From assembly GCF_004340785.1 (NCBI RefSeq), contig NZ_SLXS01000005.1, positions 186,001 through 250,000 of the forward strand: a stretch of DNA of 64,000 nucleotides. Direction: 5' to 3'. The number at the start of each line of letters is the position of its first letter. The first letter of the stretch is position 1. Of this stretch, positions 1 to 5,223 are shown piece by piece. The notes below the pieces were generated by a model. That model had not been told where the DNA came from. It saw only the letters and a list, made by a program, of their open reading frames with translations, and did not search any database. The translations under genes and the position numbers were made by a program. The DNA comes from Tumebacillus sp. BK434 (GTDB taxonomy: Bacteria > Bacillota > Bacilli > Tumebacillales > Tumebacillaceae).

Positions 1-437
1 GCCGCCAGAATCGGCATGGCGTGCGTCGGGTCGCTCACGCCAAGCGCCGACGACCAGGGCACCAGAAACGAGGTGATGTCACTGCCGAAGTGGTAGAACA
101 GCGCATAGACGGCTGCGAAGACCGGCATTTGCAAAATCGCCGTGCCGATCGCGCCAAACGGGTTAAACTTGTGCTCCAAGGCGAGCTTGGTCGTCTCTTC
201 GCGCAGCTTCTCCGGCTTGTCGCCCAGCTTTTTGCGCAGTTCCATCATCGCTTTGGAAAACTTGCGGTTCTTCCAGGCGAAGCGGGCCTGGCGAACGGAA
301 AACGGGAACAAAATCATACGTACCAACAACGTGAACAAAATGACAGCCAGACCCCAGTCATGGACAAAACTTTCGATCGTGGTCAGCACAGGGTGCAGCA
401 CCCCGGCCAGAAATTGAATGACTCCCCAGTTGCTCAT
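1..437 (-). CDS. yidC: YidC/Oxa1 membrane protein insertase, N-terminal part (runs off the window)
   Basis: This is the first 145 residues of a YidC-family insertase, which places proteins in the cytoplasmic membrane. The ATG at 437-435 follows a GGGAGA ribosome binding site. The visible part holds a hydrophobic segment near residues 25-45 (beginning DWGLAVILFT), the charged cytoplasmic loop (KKLGDKPEKLREE) and the hallmark stretch KFNPFGAIG...QMPVFAAVYALFYHF. No lipobox signal peptide is visible at this start, unlike the lipoprotein-type SpoIIIJ/YidC of Bacillus, so this may be a second, short-N-terminus paralogue. The 3' part lies left of base 1. Confidence 0.9.
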   Translation of the reverse strand, partial: MSNWGVIQFLAGVLHPVLTTIESFVHDWGLAVILFTLLVRMILFPFSVRQARFAWKNRKFSKAMMELRKKLGDKPEKLREETTKLALEHKFNPFGAIGTAILQMPVFAAVYALFYHFGSDITSFLVPWSSALGVSDPTHAMPILA

Positions 438-482
438 CTTTCTCCCTCTTCCCGTTTCTTATTCATCAGTTGCTCCATGTGG

Positions 483-995
483 TTAGGAAGCTGCGAAGAT
501 TGTGATGTGTTCAGGCTTGACCGGTGCGCCGATGCGGAAGATCGTCTCGCCGTTTTGCCATTCGATCAGCATTGCCTGTCCGCTGTCGGCGACGTGCATC
601 CACCAGTAGACCGGATCGACCGTGTTAAAGGCGCTGTGGCCGACCGTGTTCACGTTCGACTCCCCGCGCACTTTTTCAAAATAAGACTCGTCGTCGTAGA
701 TCATCTCGTAGTTGACCGCGTCCGGATTCTCCAGACGGGCCTGAATCGTATCGTACAGGTACGCGCGGACCGTTTCCTGGCTTTCCACCAGCAGGAAGCG
801 CTTGCGCCCTGCATCGTTCAGCAGGTAGCCGATGCGCTGGCGGGGGCCGCCGCGATAGACGGTGAAGCCCTCGACTTCATAATCGGTCAGGTCGCAGGAG
901 ACAATATCGCCAACCTTTAGATTTGCCAGGGTGCGTTTTTCCAACTCTTTCTTCTCAGCACCGAAGATCCCTTTGATCTTATCGAAAAATCCCAT
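483..995 (-). CDS. DUF4178-like protein of unknown function
   Basis: A 170-residue soluble protein starting at ATG 995 behind AAGGAG. The N-terminus (MGFFDKIKGIFG) is an amphipathic, basic segment, followed by a beta-rich body with 'LKVGDIVSCDLTDYEVEGF' and 'WMHVADSGQAMLIEW', the pattern of small DUF4178-type proteins. Function is unknown. It is transcribed toward yidC with 45 bases between the genes, so the two could be cotranscribed. The family name is from remembered pattern only and needs a profile search. Confidence 0.55.
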   Translation of the reverse strand: MGFFDKIKGIFGAEKKELEKRTLANLKVGDIVSCDLTDYEVEGFTVYRGGPRQRIGYLLNDAGRKRFLLVESQETVRAYLYDTIQARLENPDAVNYEMIYDDESYFEKVRGESNVNTVGHSAFNTVDPVYWWMHVADSGQAMLIEWQNGETIFRIGAPVKPEHITIFAAS

Positions 996-1143
996 AGACT
1001 GACTCTCCTTGTCACAGCATTCTCACACAGGTCTGCAGGTAGTATACGGGCGAACGCGGCAAGAGTTTCACCTCATATTCGTTTCGCCTGCGAATAAAAT
1101 ATGGAAAAGGCGGGGCTTGTCCTTTGCGCGGAAATCAGTCAAT

Positions 1144-1160
1144 ATAGTACTAGGTACTAA
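1144..1160 (+). promoter_or_regulatory. FapR-type operator upstream of fabI
   Basis: The 17-mer ATAGTACTAGGTACTAA is a near-perfect inverted repeat and matches the known FapR consensus TTAGTACCNRRTACTAA apart from two positions. It sits 31 bases before the fabI ATG and overlaps the likely -10/+1 region. FapR represses fatty-acid synthesis genes and is released by malonyl-CoA, so fabI is probably in its regulon here. fapR itself is not in the window. Confidence 0.8.
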
Positions 1161-1191
1161 AAGTGCATTCTACTCACAAAGGAGATTGAAT

Positions 1192-1962
1192 ATGAACCAA
1201 CTGTTAGCCGGTAAGAAGTTCTTGATCATGGGCGTTGCCAATGACCGCTCCATCGCTTGGGCGATCGCGAAACAGCTGCACGAAGCGGGCGCGACTCTCG
1301 CGTTCAGCTACCAGGGAGATCGTTTGGAATCCCGCGTGCAGAAGCTTGTGGAATCGACGATGCCCGGTTCGCCGATGATTTCGGTCGACGTCACCCGCGA
1401 CGAAGAGATCACCGCTGCGTTTGGGCAACTCAAGGAACAATGGGGCACGATGGATGGGGTCGTTCACTCCTTGGCATACGCAAAAGCGGAAGACCTCGAA
1501 GGCACGTTTGTCGACACGTCCCGCGAAGGCTTCCATCTGGCGCATGACATCTCCGCTTATTCGCTGGTGACGATCGCACGTCAGGCGAAAGAGCTGATGA
1601 CAGAAGGCGGCTCGATCATCACGATGACCTACATCGGCGGCGAGCGCATCGTCGGCAACTACAACGTCATGGGCGTGGCGAAAGCAGCGCTGGAGCACAG
1701 CGTGCGCTACCTGGCCAACGACCTCGGCCCGGCGGGCATTCGCATCAACGCGATCTCCGCTGGCCCGATCAACACCTTGGCTGCTCGCGGCGTGAAGAAC
1801 TTCACGTCGATCCTCCCGCAAGTGGCGGAAAAATCCCCGCTGCGCCGCAACATCACCCAAGAAGAAGTCGGCAAGACCGCACTCTTCCTCGCCTCCGACC
1901 TGGCGAGCGGCATCACCGGCGAAACGATCCACGTCGACGCCGGCTACCACATCATGGCTTAA
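1192..1962 (+). CDS. fabI: Enoyl-[acyl-carrier-protein] reductase (NADH) FabI
   Basis: FabI reduces the enoyl-ACP double bond in the last step of each fatty-acid elongation cycle, in the cytoplasm. The 256-residue length is typical. Visible marks are the nucleotide-binding N-terminus (GVANDRSIAWAIAKQL), the SDR-like HSLAYAK region and the catalytic Tyr-x6-Lys in YNVMGVAK. The ATG at 1192 is chosen because AAAGGAG lies just upstream; an in-frame start at 1009 would run across the FapR box. It is a single-gene unit: operator in front, strong terminator directly behind. Confidence 0.95.
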   Translation: MNQLLAGKKFLIMGVANDRSIAWAIAKQLHEAGATLAFSYQGDRLESRVQKLVESTMPGSPMISVDVTRDEEITAAFGQLKEQWGTMDGVVHSLAYAKAEDLEGTFVDTSREGFHLAHDISAYSLVTIARQAKELMTEGGSIITMTYIGGERIVGNYNVMGVAKAALEHSVRYLANDLGPAGIRINAISAGPINTLAARGVKNFTSILPQVAEKSPLRRNITQEEVGKTALFLASDLASGITGETIHVDAGYHIMA

Positions 1963-1974
1963 CTCGCACCAGCC

Positions 1975-2011
1975 AAAGCGGTGTGCAGGACAACCCTGCA
2001 CACCGCTTTTT
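1975..2011 (+). terminator. Rho-independent terminator of fabI
   Basis: A 15-bp perfect stem (AAAGCGGTGTGCAGG with its complement), a 5-base loop and a terminal T-run, 12 bases after the fabI stop. Confidence 0.9.
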
Positions 2012-2096
2012 CATGGGCCAATCCGCACGTTGCCGCGATCCTGCTGCGAACCAGACGGTCGCTCTTCATCGTTTGGCCGCCAGATCGCCTGCGTGC

Positions 2097-2405
2097 TTAC
2101 AGCCGGATCTTGTCTGGAATCACAAATCCGGCCGCCCGGATGCGGTACACCTGCTCTTCGGGATCATAGTCGATCTTCAGCGGCTCGTCGACGAAGAACC
2201 AGGAACTTCTGTCCACGACGACCCGGAGGCCGTCACCTGCGTCGATCACTTCATCGTCTGCTCTTGGCTCATCCAGAGCCAAATCATAATAGGTCGTCGC
2301 GCTTCAGCCGCCTTCTGTCTCGATATAGAAGCGCAAAGTGAGCGCTTCACCTTCCGTCTTGTAGGCGAAGAGCGCCGCTTTGGCGCGGTCGGTTACGGTG
2401 ATCAC
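2097..2405 (-). CDS. HesB-like protein with in-frame UGA, candidate selenoprotein
   Basis: Read through one in-frame TGA (2304-2306, codon 34), this gives 102 residues from GTG 2405 behind GGGGG. The N-terminal part (VITVTDRAKAALFAYK) and the part after TGA (SATTYYDLALDEP...) join into one HesB/IscA-like iron-sulfur biogenesis domain. The TGA lies exactly where HesB proteins have the conserved Cys of GGC-SG. HesB-related selenoproteins with Sec at this Cys are an established family. A perfect 7-bp hairpin starts 21 nt after the UGA, with a UGGAU loop whose second base is G, fitting the bacterial SECIS rule. It lacks the usual C-terminal CxC. A second such gene lies at 45023-45313. A plain nonsense mutation is the alternative. 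Confidence 0.75.
2264..2282 (-). promoter_or_regulatory. SECIS-like hairpin downstream of the UGA codon
   Basis: TTGGCTC-TGGAT-GAGCCAA on the minus strand: a perfect 7-bp stem with a 5-nt loop carrying G at its second position. The loop begins 29 nt after the UGA, inside the 16-37 nt range described for bacterial SECIS elements. Almost the same 19 bases occur in the second HesB-like gene. Confidence 0.65.
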
Positions 2406-2474
2406 ATCTGCTTCCCCCTTTGGGATAGTGTATCTCCCTGCGGCACATCCTAGCTACTGCAGGAGGTGACGCGA

Positions 2475-2699
2475 ATGTACGTTGGACGCACACTCAATGA
2501 ATTGCAAGACGTTCCTTACGAAAAATGGACCCTCGAAGAGCTTGCTTATCATCAAGATACGATGAACCAGCTCAAACGCTGCCTCAATGCGGCAGGGCAA
2601 ACCATTCTGCAAAAAGTGCTGGCGGAGATCGAGTCGCGCGGCGGAATTCCCGTCTACGGCGGCGACTACGACCATCCGTCCACCCTCCACTATGACTAA
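2475..2699 (+). CDS. Small conserved-looking protein, function unknown
   Basis: A 74-residue soluble protein, probably helical in the middle (WTLEELAYHQDTMNQLKRC...) with a Gly/Pro/Tyr/His-rich end (VYGGDYDHPSTLHYD). ATG 2475 is chosen over the in-frame GTG at 2466 because AGGAGG at 2461-2466 is 8 bases before the ATG and would overlap the GTG. It is divergent from the HesB-like gene (69 bases between starts) and followed by a terminator. I do not recognise a family. Confidence 0.6.
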   Translation: MYVGRTLNELQDVPYEKWTLEELAYHQDTMNQLKRCLNAAGQTILQKVLAEIESRGGIPVYGGDYDHPSTLHYD

Positions 2700-2739
2700 A
2701 CAAACCATCACGAAGATCACCGTCCACAGTACCAGAGAA

Positions 2740-2771
2740 CTGCCGCTTTTGGGAAGCGGCGGTTTTTTTTA
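2740..2771 (+). terminator. Rho-independent terminator
   Basis: GCCGCTT / AAGCGGC stem with a 5-base loop followed by eight T, 42 bases after the 74-residue gene. It separates that gene from the mini-peptide cluster. Confidence 0.85.
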
Positions 2772-2806
2772 TTTTCAGCAACGCTTACAGACAGGAGTTT
2801 CATTTT

Positions 2807-2828
2807 GTTGTGTAGAATTTATTTATTA
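2807..2828 (+). repeat. AT-rich element, copy 1 (possible promoter/operator)
   Basis: GTTGTGTAGAATTTATTTATT shares 16 of 21 positions, without gaps, with the element at 3024-3044. Each copy lies 50-70 bases before a mini-peptide start codon. A duplicated promoter or regulator site is inferred; no clean -35/-10 pair is obvious here. Confidence 0.4.
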
Positions 2829-2874
2829 GAACATGATTAATTAATTCATTTCCCAAGGGGGGAGGTGACCAGAC

Positions 2875-2922
2875 ATGGAGCGCAACATCGCAGTCGGCGA
2901 CATCAACATCTGGATTTGCTAG
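2875..2922 (+). CDS. Mini-peptide 1 (15 aa, ends in Cys), candidate RiPP precursor
   Basis: ATG GAG ... TGC TAG encodes MERNIAVGDINIWIC. A very strong GGGAGGTGACC lies just before the ATG. It is the longest of five tiny ORFs placed head to tail before an EpiD-like Cys decarboxylase. All five end in aromatic-aliphatic-Cys-stop, here Trp-Ile-Cys, the kind of tail that EpiD accepts. Unlike the others it has its own hairpin terminator (2936-2965), so it may be a separate or more strongly expressed unit. No leader peptide can be separated from a core. Confidence 0.75.
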   Translation: MERNIAVGDINIWIC

Positions 2923-2935
2923 TTTTCAGGTCCGA

Positions 2936-2965
2936 AAAGCCTGGTTTTTTGCGAAGCCAGGCTTT
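2936..2965 (+). terminator. Hairpin terminator/attenuator after mini-peptide 1
   Basis: A 9-bp perfect stem AAAGCCTGG / CCAGGCTTT with a 12-nt loop, followed by AATTTTT. Confidence 0.7.
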
Positions 2966-3023
2966 AATTTTTCATTTTTGTACTTTTTCAAAATATTTTC
3001 ATTTTACGGTAGGATTTTGAGAA

Positions 3024-3044
3024 GTTGTGTGGTATTTATATCTA
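3024..3044 (+). repeat. AT-rich element, copy 2 (possible promoter/operator)
   Basis: GTTGTGTGGTATTTATATCTA, the partner of the element at 2807. A weak sigma-A-like pair TTGAGA (3017-3022) and TATCTA (3039-3044) with 16-bp spacing overlaps it. Confidence 0.4.
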
Positions 3045-3079
3045 CAGGAGCTTTAAATAAATATAAGGTGGTGACAAAC

Positions 3080-3106
3080 ATGCGTGATCCGGTCTATCTG
3101 TGCTAG
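3080..3106 (+). CDS. Mini-peptide 2 (8 aa, ends in Cys), candidate RiPP precursor
   Basis: Encodes MRDPVYLC, stop TAG, behind AAGGTGGTGACAAAC. It shares the tail pattern [Asp/Glu]-Pro-aliphatic-aromatic-aliphatic-Cys with mini-peptides 3 and 4. With eight codons it can hardly contain a leader, so the whole product may be the substrate. Confidence 0.72.
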   Translation: MRDPVYLC

Positions 3107-3145
3107 TTCCAACTTGGCCTAAAATCTGACTGGGAGGTGACAAAC

Positions 3146-3178
3146 ATGGCGTCCTACGAGCCGATCTTCATCTGCTAG
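3146..3178 (+). CDS. Mini-peptide 3 (10 aa, ends in Cys), candidate RiPP precursor
   Basis: Encodes MASYEPIFIC, stop TAG, behind GGGAGGTGACAAAC. Its last five residues PIFIC are identical to those of mini-peptide 4, and the last 18 bases including the stop (CCGATCTTCATCTGCTAG) are identical too, showing a recent duplication of the 3' end with divergent N-termini. Confidence 0.75.
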   Translation: MASYEPIFIC

Positions 3179-3222
3179 TTTGCGATATGTCGATAGATAC
3201 TTTGAAGCGGAGGTGACCACCA

Positions 3223-3258
3223 ATGATCGTAGTAACCGATCCGATCTTCATCTGCTAG
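3223..3258 (+). CDS. Mini-peptide 4 (11 aa, ends in Cys), candidate RiPP precursor
   Basis: Encodes MIVVTDPIFIC, stop TAG, behind GGAGGTGACCACCA. It has the same PIFIC tail as mini-peptide 3. The bases between mini-ORFs 3 and 4 are otherwise unlike, while ribosome binding site and C-terminal codons are kept, which is what selection for translation would give. Confidence 0.75.
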   Translation: MIVVTDPIFIC

Positions 3259-3306
3259 TTTCCTTGCTTCGATTCGATAAAATGACGCAGTTCGGAGGTG
3301 ACAAGC

Positions 3307-3333
3307 ATGGACGATCAAGTTTGGGTTTGCTAA
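3307..3333 (+). CDS. Mini-peptide 5 (8 aa, ends in Cys), candidate RiPP precursor
   Basis: Encodes MDDQVWVC, stop TAA, behind GGAGGTGACAAGC. The tail Trp-Val-Cys again fits an EpiD-type substrate. It is the last mini-ORF before the hairpin at 3361 and the decarboxylase start at 3414. Confidence 0.72.
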   Translation: MDDQVWVC

Positions 3334-3360
3334 TTGCTTGACTCATAACATGCATCTTTG

Positions 3361-3390
3361 AAAAGCCTGGATGCTGCCATCCGGGCTTTT
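3361..3390 (+). terminator. Attenuator hairpin between mini-peptides and decarboxylase
   Basis: AAAAGCCTGGAT pairs with ATCCGGGCTTTT (one G-U pair, 6-nt loop), followed by CTT. Located between precursor-like ORFs and enzyme genes, it would give excess peptide message over enzyme message by partial read-through, as in many lantibiotic operons. Confidence 0.7.
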
Positions 3391-3413
3391 CTTCCATACA
3401 CGGAGGGGATTTT

Positions 3414-3983
3414 ATGGACATCAAAAAAGTACTCGTCGGCATTTCCGGTTCCATCGGCGCCGTTGAAATTCAAAACTATCTGGCCGCGCTGCGCAGCACC
3501 TGGGGCGCCAGCGTCCACGTGATCATGACCGAAAGCGCGGCGGCGATGCTGCAAAGCAAAACGGTCAACTATTTTATCGATGGAAACGTATTTTTGAAGT
3601 CGACCGACTCGACCGACCAATTTAAAATTCCGCACATTCATCTCACTTCGTGGGCCGACCTGATGGTGATCATCCCGGCCAGCGCCAACATCATCGGCAA
3701 AGTCGCCAACGGCATCGCCGACGACCTGCTTTCCACCGCGGCGATGGCTGCGAAATGCCCGGTCGTCTTTTGCCCGAACATGAACGAACACATGCTCAAC
3801 CGCCCTGCGATGCAGCGCAACATGAAGCAGCTCAAAGAAGACGGTTATCTGATCATCGAACCGGGAGAAGAAGAAGCGATTCAGCTGTCGACCGGTCAGA
3901 AAGTACAAGGTGCGATGCCCGGCTTCAGCCAGTTCATCCCGCGCCTCGAAGAGACCTTGAGGGGGCAGGGCCTGTATGTCTAA
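3414..3983 (+). CDS. HFCD-family flavoprotein, EpiD-like peptidyl-cysteine decarboxylase
   Basis: A 189-residue flavin-dependent decarboxylase of the homo-oligomeric Cys decarboxylase family (EpiD, MrsD, Dfp/CoaC). The flavin-binding N-terminus reads VLVGISGSIGA. The catalytic His is in HIHLTSWAD (His74 by comparison with Dfp). The PASAN motif is at about 88-92 and the substrate-clamp motif PNMNEHM at about 121-127. All residues expected for activity are present. EpiD enzymes oxidatively decarboxylate a C-terminal peptidyl Cys to an ene-thiol. Five upstream mini-ORFs all end in such a Cys, so they are the likely substrates. It lacks a CoaB domain and is not beside coenzyme A genes, which argues against CoaC. 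The stop overlaps the MFS start. Confidence 0.88.
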   Translation: MDIKKVLVGISGSIGAVEIQNYLAALRSTWGASVHVIMTESAAAMLQSKTVNYFIDGNVFLKSTDSTDQFKIPHIHLTSWADLMVIIPASANIIGKVANGIADDLLSTAAMAAKCPVVFCPNMNEHMLNRPAMQRNMKQLKEDGYLIIEPGEEEAIQLSTGQKVQGAMPGFSQFIPRLEETLRGQGLYV

Positions 3984-5211
3984 CTTGCAGACACAGCCTG
4001 CACAACCTCAGCCAAAGCCTGGCAGCGCCCGTTTTTATTACCTGCTGTTCGGCCTTTTGTTTTCACGACTTGGCAACAACATCTATCTGCTCGCCCTGCC
4101 TTGGCTGGCTTATGACCTGACCGGGTCGTCCGTGCAGATGGGGACGGTGTTTGCGTTTGAGACCTTGCCGTTCATCCTCTTGTTGCCGCTTGGCGGTGTG
4201 ATCATCGACCGTTCTGATCGCCGTATGATCATGATGGTCTGCGATATAGCACGTATGGCACTGATCATTTCTCTTCCTCTGCTCTACTGGGCAGACCTTT
4301 TGACGATGGCGTATATCTTCGTGCTGTCGTTTGTGATTTCTTCGCTTTCCTTCTTCGTCGACATTTCGATGTCGGCGATCATTCCGAACCTCGTCAACAA
4401 AGAGCAGCTGATCAAGTCGAACGGCCAGCTGCAGCTCGTCGACAACACGGTCCGCCTGCTCGGTCCGATCCTCGCCGGCACCTTGCTGGCAGCGATCGGC
4501 ACGCCCTTGTCGATCTTCATCTGCGGCTTCTCCTACCTCGTGATGGCATTCTGCGTGCTTCTGATCGGCAAGATTCCCCGTCCCGACGCCAGCGGACAGG
4601 AGCCGAAGACGATCTGGCAGGACATGCGCGAAGGGTTCGCGTACGGCTGGAACCGCATCGACCTGCGCGCGATCGGTGCGATCTCGATGCTCGCCAACTT
4701 CGGCCTCGGCCTCGTGATGTCCACTTTGATCTTCTACCTGCGCGACACGCTCGGCACCAACGAGTGGCGCGTCGGCTTCGTCTTCTCTTCCGTCGGCATC
4801 TTCGGCATCATCGGGGCGCTGATCACGCCGCAACTGACCAAACGCTTTCGGCGCGGGTTTCTGCTCAGCTTCATGATGATCTTCGGCGGCGGCTTGGGCG
4901 GCGGACTGATCGCCCTGGTGCCGTACTGGATCGCCACCGGGCTTGGCCTTGGCATTCTGCTTGGCAGCGTGGTCGTGATGAACGTGATCCTGAACGCCTA
5001 CAAGCAAGGCAACATCGACAACCAGATGTTCGGCCGTGTCGAAGGCGCGATCACCTCGATCTCCAACTGCTGCATTCCGCTGGCCGGTGTAGTCGGCGGG
5101 ATCACGATCGGTCTCAGCTCCGGCTCGGTGATCACCTACCTGCTCGCCACGGCGATGATCGTCGGCTCAGGTCTGATTTCTTTCTTCACCCCATTACGCA
5201 AGATCGCATAG
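3976..5211 (+). CDS. MFS transporter, probable peptide or product exporter
   Basis: A 411-residue major facilitator with about 12 hydrophobic segments. It has the loop motif GGVIIDRSDRRMIM after TM2 and resembles the EntS/MFS_3 group of drug and siderophore exporters. A Pro/Gln-rich tail precedes TM1. The ATG at 3976 overlaps the decarboxylase stop by 8 bases, so the two are translationally coupled. In this setting it most likely exports the modified mini-peptides and gives self-protection. That role is inferred from position only. Confidence 0.85.
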   Translation: MSNLQTQPAQPQPKPGSARFYYLLFGLLFSRLGNNIYLLALPWLAYDLTGSSVQMGTVFAFETLPFILLLPLGGVIIDRSDRRMIMMVCDIARMALIISLPLLYWADLLTMAYIFVLSFVISSLSFFVDISMSAIIPNLVNKEQLIKSNGQLQLVDNTVRLLGPILAGTLLAAIGTPLSIFICGFSYLVMAFCVLLIGKIPRPDASGQEPKTIWQDMREGFAYGWNRIDLRAIGAISMLANFGLGLVMSTLIFYLRDTLGTNEWRVGFVFSSVGIFGIIGALITPQLTKRFRRGFLLSFMMIFGGGLGGGLIALVPYWIATGLGLGILLGSVVVMNVILNAYKQGNIDNQMFGRVEGAITSISNCCIPLAGVVGGITIGLSSGSVITYLLATAMIVGSGLISFFTPLRKIA

Positions 5212-5223
5212 GAGGTACGCTGC

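Noticed and set aside
3080-3333. Regularly spaced repeated GGAGGTGAC segments looked at first like a repeat array or CRISPR.
   Set aside because: The repeats are only 9-14 bases, are ribosome binding sites each followed by ATG, and spacing is uneven; no palindromic CRISPR repeat is present.
3414-3983. Assignment of the flavoprotein as CoaC (pantothenate pathway).
   Set aside because: It lacks the CoaB domain, is not beside coenzyme A genes, and is coupled to a transporter and Cys-ending mini-ORFs; kept only as an alternative.
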